A stretch of 64,000 nucleotides of DNA from Planctomycetaceae bacterium (GCA_013823135.1 PNLP01000012.1:62001-126000), one strand, 5' to 3'; numbered from the stretch's first letter, positions 24,421 to 33,933 are shown. Notes: generated by a model not told the origin, from the letters alone. Numbers and translations are program-made.

Positions 24421-27057
24421 ATGACCGGACGAGTCGCGCTGGCGTTCATCGCCTTCGCCCCCAGTCTGTCGCCCGCCGCTGATCCCGCCACGCCCCCTGC
24501 CGCGATCGAACAGTTTGAGAAACGTGTCCGACCCGTGCTGCTGGAGCATTGCGGGAAGTGTCACGGGACCGACCCCAAGAAGATCAAGGGCGGGTTGAAG
24601 GTTCTGTCGCGTGCCGAGCTTCTGACCGGCGGCGATGCCGGGCCAGCGATCGTTCCCGGCAATCCGGACAAGAGCCTGCTCGTTCAGGTGATGCGGTACG
24701 ACGGTGAGATGAAGATGCCGCCCAAGGGGAAGCTGGCCGACGCCGATGTGGCGGCCATCACCGAGTGGGTTAAGGCAGGTGCTCCGTGGCCTGACGCGGG
24801 CACGAGTGTGGCCCCGACGCCTCCGAAGCCGGCCGGCCCCCTTTTCACTGCCGAACAGAAGCAGTTTTGGGCCTTCCAGCCAGTCAAGCCGCCGACCCCA
24901 CCTGCCACGAATTCCGCGTCGCCAGTTGATGCGTTTCTCGTGGCAAAACTCACCGCGGCCGGGCTGAAGATGGCCCCGGATGTAGACCGCCGCACGCTTC
25001 TCCGCCGTGCGACTTACGACTTGACAGGGCTGCCACCGACTCCCGAAGAGATCGACGCGTTCGAGAAGAATAACTCGCCAGATGCATACGCGAAGGTCGT
25101 GAACCGGTTGCTCGACTCGACAGCCTACGGCGAGCGTTGGGGCCGGCACTGGCTCGATGTGGCCCGCTACGCGGACAGCAACGGGCTGGACGAGAACACC
25201 GCGTTCGGGAATGCCTGGAGGTATCGCGATTACGTGATCCGCAGCTTCAACGCGGATAAGCCGTTCGACACGTTCGTGAAGGAGCAGATTGCGGGCGACT
25301 TGCTCGCGCCGACGACCGACGAGGCAGTTCGCAGGGACAGGCTGACGGCGCTCGGTTACCTCGCCATCGGGGCGAAGTTACTCGCGGAGCCTGACAAGCA
25401 AAAGATGCTGATCGACATCGCCGACGAGCAACTCGACACGCTCGGCAAAGGGCTGATGGGCCTGACCCTCGGTTGCGCACGCTGCCACGATCACAAGTTC
25501 GACCCGATCCCCACGCGGGACTACTACTCGCTGCTGGGCATCTTCACGAGCACTCGCACAATGCAAGGGCTTGGGACTGTCGCGAAGGCATTCGAGCGAC
25601 CGCTTGGGCAGCCGGAACGGCCCGAGGTCACCGCCGCCAGGAAGAAACTGGAGACCACACGCAAGTCGATCCGCGACCTCGAACGGCAGTTCGCGAAACT
25701 CAAGCCGAGTGCGTTCTTCCTGTATGCCCCGGTGAGCGTGAAACTCGACAAGCTCCGCGCTGAGGCTGAGCAGGCCGAGAAGCTCGTACCGGACGTGCGG
25801 CTCGAACGGCTGCGCGGCGAGGTCCGCGACATCGAAACGCAGTTCGGCAAGACGACCGAGAAGGACAAGGCGAGGCGGGAGGAACTCCACGTCGAGGCTG
25901 AGAAGCGCCGGGCCGAGATCAAGGAACTGGAAAAGACAGCCGTCGCACCCGAGTTCGTGCTCGGCGTTGAGGAAGGCTCCGCCGCCGGCTACGGCACTCA
26001 ACCCCGAAACGTGTTCGTGCAGATTCGTGGGAACTACGTGACGCCCGGTGAAGAAGCCCCTGCCCAGTTCATGCGGGTCATCGCGGGAGAGAACGCGACG
26101 GCGTTCGTGAGCACGACCGCGAACCCAGCCGAGAAGCCGCAACCGAACAAGACCCGATTCGGGGCGACCCGATCTGCCAGCGGCCGGCTCGAACTCGCCA
26201 ACTGGCTAACCGACCCCAAGCACCCCCTGACCGCGCGCGTGTTCGTGAACCGCGTCTGGCAGCACCACTTCAGCGAAGGGATCGTGCGATCGGTGGATAA
26301 CTTCGGTCGGCTCGGCGAGCGACCGACGCACCCGGAACTCCTCGATTGGCTCGCCCACGAGTTCGTCACACACGGATGGTCGGTGAAGCACCTGCACCGC
26401 GTGATCATGCTTTCCGCCGCCTACCGCCAGGCTGGCACTCATGACGCGAAGGCCGCCCTCGCCGACCCGGATAATCGCCTCTTGTGGCGGTTCCCACGCC
26501 AGCGGCTCGACGCCGAGGCGATCCGGGATGGTCTCCTTGCGGTTGCCGGCACCCTCGACCGCACCCCCGGCGGCACACTCCTGAGCACCAAGAATTTCGA
26601 GTACGTGACGACCGATCAGTCGGGCAATCGGGCGAAGTATGACACGGCTCGGCGAAGCGTGTACTTGCCCGTGATCCGGAACAACGTGTTCGCATTCTTC
26701 CAGACCTTCGACTTCCCGGACCCGAGCACGATGAACGGCAAGCGGGTCAACACGGTCGTTGCCCCACAAGCACTTTACTTGCTCAACAGCCCCTTCGCGG
26801 CGGCCGAGTCCAAGGCGTTCGCGGCCCGGCTCCTGAAAGCCGTTCCCGACGACGATGCAGGCCGTGTAACGCTCGCGTATCGGCTGGCATACGGCCGCCC
26901 CGCGACGACCGAGGAAGTGAGCCAGTCGCTGGGTTTCGTCAAGGAAATCGAGGGCTCTCTGACCGCCGAGAACGACGCCCCGACTCGCAAGGCGAAAGCA
27001 TGGGCCGGGCTCTGCCAGGTCATCTTCGCGAGCAACGAATTCATCTACGTGGAGTGA
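24421..27057 (+). CDS. PSCyt1-DUF1549-DUF1553 exported cytochrome-like protein
   Basis: 878 residues from ATG 24421, after GAGG. A short signal peptide (to about residue 20) precedes a planctomycete cytochrome c domain (PSCyt1, about 30-115) with one haem-binding site CGKCHG and the MPPKGKLADADVAAITEWVKAGAPWP string. DUF1549 follows (about 150-370; DAFLVAKLTAAGL, RRATYDLTGLPPT, GCARCHDHKFDPIPTRDYY, which holds a second CxxCH). A charged coiled-coil-like segment spans about 395-510. DUF1553 occupies about 580-870 (LANWLTDPKHPLTARVFVNRVWQHHFSEGIV, SAAYRQ). Genes of this type almost always precede a DUF1501 gene, as here with five bases between. The pair is thought to act in redox or polymer-related processes outside the cytoplasm; the reaction is unproven. 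Confidence 0.93.
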   Translation: MTGRVALAFIAFAPSLSPAADPATPPAAIEQFEKRVRPVLLEHCGKCHGTDPKKIKGGLKVLSRAELLTGGDAGPAIVPGNPDKSLLVQVMRYDGEMKMPPKGKLADADVAAITEWVKAGAPWPDAGTSVAPTPPKPAGPLFTAEQKQFWAFQPVKPPTPPATNSASPVDAFLVAKLTAAGLKMAPDVDRRTLLRRATYDLTGLPPTPEEIDAFEKNNSPDAYAKVVNRLLDSTAYGERWGRHWLDVARYADSNGLDENTAFGNAWRYRDYVIRSFNADKPFDTFVKEQIAGDLLAPTTDEAVRRDRLTALGYLAIGAKLLAEPDKQKMLIDIADEQLDTLGKGLMGLTLGCARCHDHKFDPIPTRDYYSLLGIFTSTRTMQGLGTVAKAFERPLGQPERPEVTAARKKLETTRKSIRDLERQFAKLKPSAFFLYAPVSVKLDKLRAEAEQAEKLVPDVRLERLRGEVRDIETQFGKTTEKDKARREELHVEAEKRRAEIKELEKTAVAPEFVLGVEEGSAAGYGTQPRNVFVQIRGNYVTPGEEAPAQFMRVIAGENATAFVSTTANPAEKPQPNKTRFGATRSASGRLELANWLTDPKHPLTARVFVNRVWQHHFSEGIVRSVDNFGRLGERPTHPELLDWLAHEFVTHGWSVKHLHRVIMLSAAYRQAGTHDAKAALADPDNRLLWRFPRQRLDAEAIRDGLLAVAGTLDRTPGGTLLSTKNFEYVTTDQSGNRAKYDTARRSVYLPVIRNNVFAFFQTFDFPDPSTMNGKRVNTVVAPQALYLLNSPFAAAESKAFAARLLKAVPDDDAGRVTLAYRLAYGRPATTEEVSQSLGFVKEIEGSLTAENDAPTRKAKAWAGLCQVIFASNEFIYVE

Positions 27058-27062
27058 CCGCG

Positions 27063-28478
27063 ATGCCGACTTTCTGCCGCACCTTCGCCCCCGCTGTCAC
27101 CCGTCGGGACGCGCTCCGCACAACTGCCAACGGGTTCGGGTTGCTCGCCCTCGGCGGGCTGCTCGCTCAGCAGCAATCCCGTGCCGCCGACGGCCCGCTC
27201 GCCGAGCGGAAGCCCCACTTGAAGCCGCGGGCGAAGCGCGTGATCTTCCTGTTCATGCACGGCGGGCCGAGTCAGGTTGATACGTTCGACCCCAAGCCAC
27301 TCCTCGCGAAGCACGACGGCAAGCCGTTCCCCGGTCAGAAGCCGCGCGTTCAGTTCGCAGCGACCGGCAACCTGCTCAAGTCTCCGTGGGCGTTCAAGCC
27401 GGGCGGTAACTCTGGGATTCAAGTGTCGGACCTGTTCCCAGAAGTCCGCAAGATGGCCGACGAACTCACGGTCATCCGGTCCGTCCATGCGGACAATTCG
27501 GCCCACGGCGGGGCATTGCTCCAGCTGCACACTGGCTCCGATACGTTCGTCCGGCCCAGCATCGGGTCGTGGGCCACCTACGGCCTGGGCTCGGAGAACG
27601 AGAACCTCCCTGGGTTTGTGACCGTGTGCCCGACGCTCGGGCACGGGGGAGTCGCGAACTGGAGCAGTGCGTTCCTTCCCGCCGCGTACCAGGGGACGCC
27701 GATCGGTCACTCGGGAATTCAGTGCAAGGACGCCAAGATCAACGACATCACGGGCGACATGGCCACCGCCAGCCAGCGGATGCAACTCGACCTGCTCGAC
27801 AAGATGAACCGTAAGCACCTCAGCACGAGTGGCCCGGATGCGGCACTCGAAGGAAGGATCAACGCCTTCGAACTCGCGTTCCGAATGCAGGCCGAGGCTC
27901 CGAAGGTCACGGACATTTCCAAGGAATCGAAGGACACCCTGGAGATGTACGGGATCGGGGACAAACTCCCGACCGACAACTTCGGCCGCCAGTGTTTGCT
28001 CGCGCGGAGGTTCGCCGAGTCTGGAGTGCGCTTCGTTCAGGTGTCCCACAGTTACAAGTGGGACCAGCACGGCGAACTCCGCAAGGACCACGCCAAGAAT
28101 GCCCTCGAAGTGGATAAGCCGATCGCCGGGTTACTGGCTGATTTGAAGCGACGGGATTTGCTCAAGGACACACTCGTGTGGTGGGGTGGCGAGTTCGGCC
28201 GCACCCCGACTGCCCAGGGCGGCGACGGCCGCGACCATAACCCGCACGCATTCAGCATGTGGTTGGCAGGCGGCGGGGTGAAGGGAGGGTTCGTTCATGG
28301 AGCGACCGACGAGTTCGGCTATTACGCCGCCGAGAACAAGGTTCACATGCACGACCTCCATGCGACAATTCTCGCCCTGTTGGGGCTCGACCACCAGAAG
28401 TTGACGTACCGCCACGCCGGCCGCGACTTCCGCCTGACCGACGTGAAGGGGCACGTTGTGGAGGAGATTTTCGCCTGA
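27063..28478 (+). CDS. DUF1501 protein with Tat signal, partner of the DUF1549/DUF1553 gene
   Basis: 471 residues, five bases after the upstream stop, so co-transcribed. The N-terminus has a twin-arginine signal (VTRRDALRTTANGFGLLALGGLLA). The DUF1501 fold is alkaline-phosphatase/sulfatase-like: VIFLFMHGGPSQVDTFDPKP holds the first metal-side Asp, SVHADNSAHGGALLQLHTG and the central LARRFAESGVRFVQVSH are conserved, and WWGGEFGRTPTAQGGDGRDHNP with HMHDLHATILALLGLD forms the second half of the site. Among sulfatase-like proteins it lacks an obvious Cys or Ser for formylglycine maturation. It is exported folded; substrate unknown. Confidence 0.92.
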   Translation: MPTFCRTFAPAVTRRDALRTTANGFGLLALGGLLAQQQSRAADGPLAERKPHLKPRAKRVIFLFMHGGPSQVDTFDPKPLLAKHDGKPFPGQKPRVQFAATGNLLKSPWAFKPGGNSGIQVSDLFPEVRKMADELTVIRSVHADNSAHGGALLQLHTGSDTFVRPSIGSWATYGLGSENENLPGFVTVCPTLGHGGVANWSSAFLPAAYQGTPIGHSGIQCKDAKINDITGDMATASQRMQLDLLDKMNRKHLSTSGPDAALEGRINAFELAFRMQAEAPKVTDISKESKDTLEMYGIGDKLPTDNFGRQCLLARRFAESGVRFVQVSHSYKWDQHGELRKDHAKNALEVDKPIAGLLADLKRRDLLKDTLVWWGGEFGRTPTAQGGDGRDHNPHAFSMWLAGGGVKGGFVHGATDEFGYYAAENKVHMHDLHATILALLGLDHQKLTYRHAGRDFRLTDVKGHVVEEIFA

Positions 28479-28726
28479 TCACGATCTTGTCGTTAATACA
28501 GGCATTTGGCTTAATATGTGCATGGTGTCATTTGGCTCTCACCCAGCCAAACACATCGAGGCATCATGTTCAATAACACCGACAGGATGGTGGCGGTTGC
28601 GTCAGGCACCCGCTGCGAAGCTCAATTTTGGGGCGGTAAGCTCCAGACCGCTGCAATCCCGTTCACCGTAGCGACAACTTTTCCACGCCGGGTTGTCATG
28701 CTGGGACTGACCAGAAACGTGGAAGT

Positions 28727-29065
28727 TTGGGTGTCACAGGCCGATCTGACCGAGGCAAGAGCAACACTCTGCCTCCCACCAAGCAACCGACTGCTCCAGT
28801 AAAGCCCTGTATCGAGGCGCCAGACTTCAAGATTTTCGCCCCCAAAAGGATCCCTATCGCCGCTGCACCCACACATCCCGATTTGATCGCGCTGGCTCGC
28901 ATGGCCGATGATGGCTGCCAAAATTTCGACGATCTCGAAAACCGTGTGATGTACCGAAATCGGGCATTCGCCGAACTCATCGAGAACGCCCGGTCGAACG
29001 CCATCCGTCAGGGTCAACGAATCCCTCGCAAACAAGCAGACTCCGGACCGATACGGTTGTGGTAA
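28727..29065 (+). CDS. Possible small protein of unknown function
   Basis: A 112-residue frame starting with TTG 28727 and ending at 29065. Codon third positions are mostly G or C as in neighbouring genes, and the second half (about residues 48-100, LIALARMADDGCQNFDDLENRVMYRNRAFAELIENARSNA) reads as an amphipathic helical protein. There is no clear ribosome-binding site and no relative I can name, and the first half is Pro/Lys rich. It could be the remnant of a longer gene: another short frame lies just upstream (28566-28802) and overlaps it. Around it, 28479-28726 holds only a seven-base hairpin (28531-28537 with 28545-28551) after the DUF1501 gene. Confidence 0.35.
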   Translation: MGVTGRSDRGKSNTLPPTKQPTAPVKPCIEAPDFKIFAPKRIPIAAAPTHPDLIALARMADDGCQNFDDLENRVMYRNRAFAELIENARSNAIRQGQRIPRKQADSGPIRLW

Positions 29066-29076
29066 TGGAGTGGCGC

Positions 29077-29775
29077 TCAGTTCTTGCCCTTCTTGTCTGC
29101 AAGAAGTTTCGCCCGTGTCGCGTCCCAATCCTTCTGGGTTCCGGTCACGTCCCACACACGCAACCCCCGGAACGAAGCGGATTCACCAGCGACGGTAAAG
29201 CCCAGATTCGTCTTCTCAGCGTCGATCGCAGCGTGAGATCCGTAGGCACTGTGTTTCCCGTCCAGCGTTGCGAGAATGTCTGGGCCTCGCAGTTCGACCA
29301 CGATGGTGTGCCACTCACCCGCCTTGACTGCAACGTCAACGGTGTCCAAAACGACAGCCTTGTCGGGTCCATCTTTACCGTCCTGGTCGTCCTTCTGGAC
29401 CGATAAACCGGTTGGGCGGACAACAACTCGGCTGATGTGTCCCTTGGAGCCATTCAGGCTCAATGATGTTTGTTTCGTACCGTCGAGTTTGATCGAAAAC
29501 TCAATGACCGCGTCCTTGACAGTCACATTGTGACGTGCAACGGCCCCGTGCATATCCGTCTTCAGTTCGGCACCGCGGATCACACCATCTGTAAGTTCCC
29601 ATTTCCCCTTGGCGGTTTTCCATTCCTTTCCGAGGGCAGCATTCAAGTCGTCAACGAGCACGACTTTGCCCGTGGTGGCCATGAGCGTCTTCGGGGCGAC
29701 CGGCGTCTCGGGCGGTTTGGCGGCGGCCGTGGACAGGCCAATTGCAACAAGCGTCAAGAACTGGAGCGAACGCAT
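29077..29775 (-). CDS. Secreted concanavalin-like (DUF1080-type) protein
   Basis: 232 residues from ATG 29775, seven bases after GGAGG, opening a signal peptide (MRSLQFLTLVAIGLSTAAA). After a Pro/Thr linker the body shows beta-sandwich strings typical of the DUF1080/laminin-G-like group: LVDDLNAALGKEWKTAKGKWELTDGVIRGAEL, AVIEFSIKLDG, and AGEWHTIVVELRGPDILATLDGK. It lacks the fuller insert seen in catalytic 3-keto-disaccharide hydrolases, so a binding role is as likely as hydrolysis. The last 25 residues are charged (DWDATRAKLLADKKGKN). It is followed, on the same strand, by no close gene; 29776-29970 upstream holds only promoter-sized sequence. Confidence 0.75.
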   Translation of the reverse strand: MRSLQFLTLVAIGLSTAAAKPPETPVAPKTLMATTGKVVLVDDLNAALGKEWKTAKGKWELTDGVIRGAELKTDMHGAVARHNVTVKDAVIEFSIKLDGTKQTSLSLNGSKGHISRVVVRPTGLSVQKDDQDGKDGPDKAVVLDTVDVAVKAGEWHTIVVELRGPDILATLDGKHSAYGSHAAIDAEKTNLGFTVAGESASFRGLRVWDVTGTQKDWDATRAKLLADKKGKN

Positions 29776-29970
29776 CGTGAGCCTCCGGGTAGGTCAAGCG
29801 TATGTGACATGTAACCCGGAGACTGGGGGAATGGTTCCGCGATTCGGCCTTGATCATCGCTGGACACCTCATGGTTACTCGACCACGGTGTCCGGACACG
29901 GATAGCCGTATCCAACAAGAAATCGCATCTGAGAAAATGTGGAGGATTGCGGGGGGTCGCCAGAATCGGC

Positions 29971-30879
29971 TCACCAATCGGCCGCGTCGCACACCACGAG
30001 CCCAAGCGCTCCTGCGACAGCAAATGTCAGCCCGTCTGGGGAGACTGCGACCGCGTGCACACCACCGAGTTCGAAGTCGTAAGACGCTTGCACCTTTCCC
30101 ACAGCGAGGTCGAACACCTCCACCAAGCCAGGCTTGCCACCCGCCACAATCGATCGGCCATCTGGGAAGGCGGCCACGCACGTAAGTTGCCTCGATCCCG
30201 TCTTCAACTTCCGGAGCTTGCTCGATTTGGCACCGTCTGCGAGATAGAGGTACGTCCCGGCGGCAACCACAACTTCCGTCGTGTTGGGCACGAGCGTGAG
30301 TGACTCTGGACGTGACGCTGCGAGGGGATAGGCAACGTTTGCTGTCGCACCTGGGCTGGTGTAGAACCCGACGAGACCGTCTCCGGCGACGGCAAGCAAC
30401 GCGGAATTTGTCGCAAACCCAAGTGAGAACGCTGTGGTATCTGCGAGCGGCCCGTCCGCACTTGGCCCCCACCAGTGCCCGCCTGCCCCGGCAGTGATGT
30501 TTGCGCCACCCAATCGCCGTGCGGCAGCCGCAAGTATCGCCCCATCGTGAGAGTACGATAACGACCACACCGAGCGTGGAAACTGTGCAAGTGGTAGTTC
30601 GAACTCACCCGTGGGGCGACCGGCGGCGAGATCCCACCTGTGGACCGGAGTGCCTCGATCACCATTCCGTGGGTGGCGTCCCGCGTATGCGAGGGTTCGC
30701 CCGTCGGGGGTGATCGCAAGGGCATACACCGGACCCGTGGCACGAGTGAGGGTCGTGGGTTCTCCCGTTTCGAGGTTCCATACTCGGACGGTCCTGTCTT
30801 CCCCTGCGGACACAAGCCGCCCATCCCGGGTGAAGACGACAGCCCTCACAATACCCGTGTGTCCGCTGAGTCTCCTCAT
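29971..30879 (-). CDS. WD40-repeat protein
   Basis: 302 residues. WD40 units are visible at the start (LSGHTGIVRAVVFTRDGRLVSAGEDRTVRVWNLETGE and GPVYALAITPDGRTLAYAG) and at the end (LTCVAAFPDGRSIVAGGKPGLVEVFD and VHAVAVSPDGLTFAVAG), with weaker ones between, giving six or seven blades. There is no signal peptide or kinase domain, so it is probably a cytoplasmic scaffold; planctomycetes carry many. The first residues are already inside a WD unit, so the start may be further upstream or the protein may be trimmed. The ATG at 30879 lies 34 bases after the stop of the next gene upstream (30914-31582), in the same direction. Confidence 0.78.
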   Translation of the reverse strand: MRRLSGHTGIVRAVVFTRDGRLVSAGEDRTVRVWNLETGEPTTLTRATGPVYALAITPDGRTLAYAGRHPRNGDRGTPVHRWDLAAGRPTGEFELPLAQFPRSVWSLSYSHDGAILAAAARRLGGANITAGAGGHWWGPSADGPLADTTAFSLGFATNSALLAVAGDGLVGFYTSPGATANVAYPLAASRPESLTLVPNTTEVVVAAGTYLYLADGAKSSKLRKLKTGSRQLTCVAAFPDGRSIVAGGKPGLVEVFDLAVGKVQASYDFELGGVHAVAVSPDGLTFAVAGALGLVVCDAADW

Positions 30880-30913
30880 AATTAAGTTCCAACGAACTCA
30901 GGGGGATCGGACA

Positions 30914-31582
30914 TCATTTCTTAACTTCGACCACGCTCACCACGTCAACCTGGACGAACTGGCCGTTGTACGGCTTCGGGGCCGGGGGCAGATCCTTGAC
31001 CACCAGCTTGTTGAAATTGGAGATGAGTTGCCCATTCTGGCCGTCGCCGTGGAACGTAATCTTCGCCCCACCGTCGATCTCGATCGTCTTGGTGTAGTCG
31101 ATCGTGAAGATGTCGTGGCCGACCTTGTCCTGCCGATTCAGGAAGTAGTGCGAGGGCGGAGATGAGATTGCGAGCTTGTAAATGTTGTAGGTGCCGTTAT
31201 TCGGTTCACCGCCGATGTAGAAATGCTCGCCGTCCTTTTTTCCGTCCTTGTACATCATCGGTTCGACCACACCGCGGAACCGCAAAGTGACCTCATAGCG
31301 TTTGCCCTTCTCGCCTTCAAATTCCCGTTCGGTGGTGAAGTTGTCCGTCTTCTTCGGATCACCCTTAACCAGGGCAGAGGCGCAGCCCGCGCCTTGCTTG
31401 GGGTTCTCCGGCATGGGCTCTTTGCACGGGAATTCCCACCGGTAGCCGTCGATAGAGGCACCGATTTTCTTGGGTTGGTCCGCTGGCTTCTTCTCCGGCT
31501 CCGCTCCACGACCGGGCGAACCGGCGAGAGCGGTCAAGAAGGCCAGGCCGACGATTATGAGGGGCAAACCGCAACGAGTCAT
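30914..31582 (-). CDS. Secreted protein of unknown function
   Basis: 222 residues. ATG 31582 has GAGG seven bases upstream and opens a signal peptide (MTRCGLPLIIVGLAFLTALAG). A Lys/Pro/Glu linker follows to about residue 40. The body has Cys residues in FPCKEPMPENPKQGAGCA and beta-strand strings such as YEVTLRFRGVVEPMMYKDGKKDGEHFYIGG and KTIEIDGGAKITFHGDGQNGQLISNFNKLVV, which look like a jelly-roll or galactose-binding-like sandwich with a carbohydrate-style surface. I cannot assign a family. It is divergent from the DUF1501 gene at 31876 (293-base gap with no other feature seen) and probably shares a transcript with the downstream WD40 gene. Confidence 0.75.
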   Translation of the reverse strand: MTRCGLPLIIVGLAFLTALAGSPGRGAEPEKKPADQPKKIGASIDGYRWEFPCKEPMPENPKQGAGCASALVKGDPKKTDNFTTEREFEGEKGKRYEVTLRFRGVVEPMMYKDGKKDGEHFYIGGEPNNGTYNIYKLAISSPPSHYFLNRQDKVGHDIFTIDYTKTIEIDGGAKITFHGDGQNGQLISNFNKLVVKDLPPAPKPYNGQFVQVDVVSVVEVKK

Positions 31583-31875
31583 CGCGTACCTCGGGAAAGG
31601 GATCGTGGAAGCACCCAGGCGTTGTACCTGCCGAAAGCATCTTACTGAGACGCTGCAAACTTCTGCTGCGTTCAATGCTGTTTTTGAATCCTGCGAGATT
31701 CGACTGGGGACCAGCCCATAAGTTGTGGTACAGTTGATTTGAATTAACCTGCCGATCTTGCGTCCCGATTGGAAGGCGACGCGACCGCTTGAAAGTCCGC
31801 CTGGCCAACCCCGCCCCAAGAAGCACGCACCTTTCGGAACACGTGCCCACGTTAGCCACTAACGGAACTCCTCGA

Positions 31876-33219
31876 ATGCCGCCCGCCAACCGTTCCACGC
31901 TCGACCGTCGCCAGTTACTCCATGCCGGTGCCCTGGGTGCCTTCGGGCTCACGCTGCCGCAGTTGCTCCGGGCCGAGTCCGCTGCCCGACCGGGGAAGAT
32001 CAAATCCTGCATCATTGTCTTCGCCTTCGGTGGCCCGGCTCAGCAAGAGACGTTCGACATGAAGCCGGACGCGCCGGAGGAAGTGCGGGGCGAGTTCAAG
32101 CCGATCGCGACGAACGTCACCGGCACCCGAATTTCCGAGTATCTCCCCAAACTGGCGATGATGGCGGACAAGTACAGCATCATCCGCTCGGTCACGCACA
32201 AGAACCGAATCCACAACCCTGGCTCGTACTACATGCTGACCGGCCGGAAACCGGGCCGTGATGTCGTCGAGTTCCCGGCTCGCCGCAGCGACTGGCCGTC
32301 GGTCGGTTCGGTCATGGGGAAACTTCGCCCCGTTCAGCAGGCAGTTCCTCCGTATGTCGTCCTGCCGGTCTTCGCGAATGACATCAACATTCCGACGCCC
32401 GGTCAACACGCTGGCTTCCTGGGTGCCGTTCACGACCCGATGGTTCTCAACGGCGACCCGAACACGCGAGCGTATGGCGTTCCTGCCCTGGCACCGCGCC
32501 CAGAGTTGACCCTCAACCGCATGGATGACCGCCGTCAGTTGCTCGCGACCATCGACCGCCAGGCCGAAGCGCTGAACAAAATCCCCTCGGCGGGTGGCCT
32601 TGACAGCCATTACGCTCGCGCCTTCGATCTGGTTAGTTCCGGCGCTGCGAAGAAGGCGTTCGATCTCGAACAGGAATCGGCCGCGACCCGCGACCGCTAC
32701 GGCCGCAACCGGCACGGCCAGAGCGTACTGCTCGCACGCCGATTGGTCGAAGCAGGTGTGCGACTCGTGCTGGTAAACGACGCGGAAGAGAACGGCCAGA
32801 ACAAGGTCTGGGACACGCACGGCGGCGGCTTCAAGACCCTTCGCAAACACCTGCCCGAAACCGATGGCGCAATGTCGTCGCTCTTGCACGACTTGCAGGA
32901 CCGCGGCATGCTCGACTCGACACTCGTCGTGTGGATGGGCGAGTTCGGCCGCAGCCCCAAGGTGGACAAGGCCGGCGGCCGCGATCACTGGCCAGACGTG
33001 TATTCGATGGTCATGGCTGGTGGCGGCATTCGCGGCGGCACGGTGTACGGTGCATCCGACTCGCAGGCCGCACAGCCGAAAGAGAAACCGGTTTCACCCG
33101 AAGAGGTCCACGCCACGATGTACAAAGCACTGGGCATCGACGAGGACACGCACGTTCACGATAACCTCGGCCGGCCGATGGCACTCTTTGCAGGCAAACC
33201 GATCCGCGAATTGTTCTGA
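31876..33219 (+). CDS. DUF1501 protein with Tat signal (stand-alone)
   Basis: 447 residues from ATG 31876. The twin-arginine leader is TLDRRQLLHAGALGAFGLTLPQLL. Conserved core: CIIVFAFGGPAQQETFDMKPDAPEEVRGEFKPIATNV, SIIRSVTHKNRIHNPGSYYMLTG, SVLLARRLVEAGVRLVLVND, and WMGEFGRSPKVDKAGGRDHWPDVYSMVMAGGGIRGG. This 'PDAPEEVRGEF' subgroup differs from the DUF1549-linked copy at 27063. No cytochrome partner is adjacent, which is common for this subgroup. The product is probably exported folded and metal-binding, with unknown substrate. It is convergent with the DTW gene (36 bases between stops). Confidence 0.92.
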   Translation: MPPANRSTLDRRQLLHAGALGAFGLTLPQLLRAESAARPGKIKSCIIVFAFGGPAQQETFDMKPDAPEEVRGEFKPIATNVTGTRISEYLPKLAMMADKYSIIRSVTHKNRIHNPGSYYMLTGRKPGRDVVEFPARRSDWPSVGSVMGKLRPVQQAVPPYVVLPVFANDINIPTPGQHAGFLGAVHDPMVLNGDPNTRAYGVPALAPRPELTLNRMDDRRQLLATIDRQAEALNKIPSAGGLDSHYARAFDLVSSGAAKKAFDLEQESAATRDRYGRNRHGQSVLLARRLVEAGVRLVLVNDAEENGQNKVWDTHGGGFKTLRKHLPETDGAMSSLLHDLQDRGMLDSTLVVWMGEFGRSPKVDKAGGRDHWPDVYSMVMAGGGIRGGTVYGASDSQAAQPKEKPVSPEEVHATMYKALGIDEDTHVHDNLGRPMALFAGKPIRELF

Positions 33220-33255
33220 GAAAGTGAGCTACTTCCCTCTCGCTCTCCTCTGGGC

Positions 33256-33933
33256 TCAACCCAGATCCGGCGTGCCGGGTTGGGGAACCTGCTCCGGACC
33301 TGGGCCATTGAGGCCACCGAACACATCGCAACGCTTGAGCCTGCCGCGAACGAACATCATGCGGTCGGTTGCTCGCCGATAGAAGTCGAGCAGCGGCGCG
33401 GCGACCGCTTCACCTTCCAGCACTCCAAACGCCTGCACCACCGCTTCGTATGTGGACATGCGGCCCCCCGGTCGGTTCCGACGCAAGGCTGGGCCGGCGA
33501 AGTCTCTGGCCGCGAGCGCGACCTTCACGGCACCGTCGAGGAGGGGCAACCGCTTCACCATGCGGCCCGCTTGCTTCCAGTTGCCGTCCGGGACGATAAG
33601 CGCAGGCGGTGACGGCAGCGAGGCGACAAGCTCCGGCGTCAGCGGGCGAGCCCCACGGCCGGGGAACAGCACGACGGGGGTCGTGCCCGCGGGGACGTGA
33701 ACTGCCATGTCGCTTTCGCTCAGGGGGGGAAGCCCTCCGTGAGCAACGAGTGCGGCGCTCTTGACAGCCAGGGTGAGGAGGCGAGCTGTATTGCTCGTTC
33801 GCCCCAGGTCGTGGACGTGGACGACGAGCAGTAGCGAAGTGCGGGTGACGACCTGTGGTGCGAACTCGCAAACGCACAACCACCCCGGAAGGCGACATGC
33901 CGGGCATGGTGCGTGATCGCGGTCGTCAGTCAT
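33256..33933 (-). CDS. tapT: DTW-domain tRNA-uridine aminocarboxypropyltransferase
   Basis: 225 residues, starting at ATG 33933 after AGGAA. DTW enzymes (TapT/YfiP in Escherichia coli, DTWD1/2 in animals) use S-adenosylmethionine to make acp3U in tRNA, at position 47 in bacteria. The cysteine-rich start CPACRLPGWLCVC matches the conserved Zn-type cluster. Further landmarks are VVHVHDLGRTSNTARLL and LFPGRGARPL, then the signature region VPDGNWKQAGRM, where the family usually has D-x-T-W; here the Thr is replaced by Asn. RMSTYEAVVQAF near residue 180 is standard. Bacterial TapT assignment is likely; the exact target base is inferred. A tRNA-Cys gene lies 139 bases upstream on the same strand. 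Confidence 0.85.
   Translation of the reverse strand: MTDDRDHAPCPACRLPGWLCVCEFAPQVVTRTSLLLVVHVHDLGRTSNTARLLTLAVKSAALVAHGGLPPLSESDMAVHVPAGTTPVVLFPGRGARPLTPELVASLPSPPALIVPDGNWKQAGRMVKRLPLLDGAVKVALAARDFAGPALRRNRPGGRMSTYEAVVQAFGVLEGEAVAAPLLDFYRRATDRMMFVRGRLKRCDVFGGLNGPGPEQVPQPGTPDLG

Noticed and set aside
23966..24424. 152-codon plus-strand frame in the gap before the DUF1549 gene
   Set aside because: No ribosome-binding site, no motif, mixed codon use, and it passes through a hairpin right after the DUF1559 stop.
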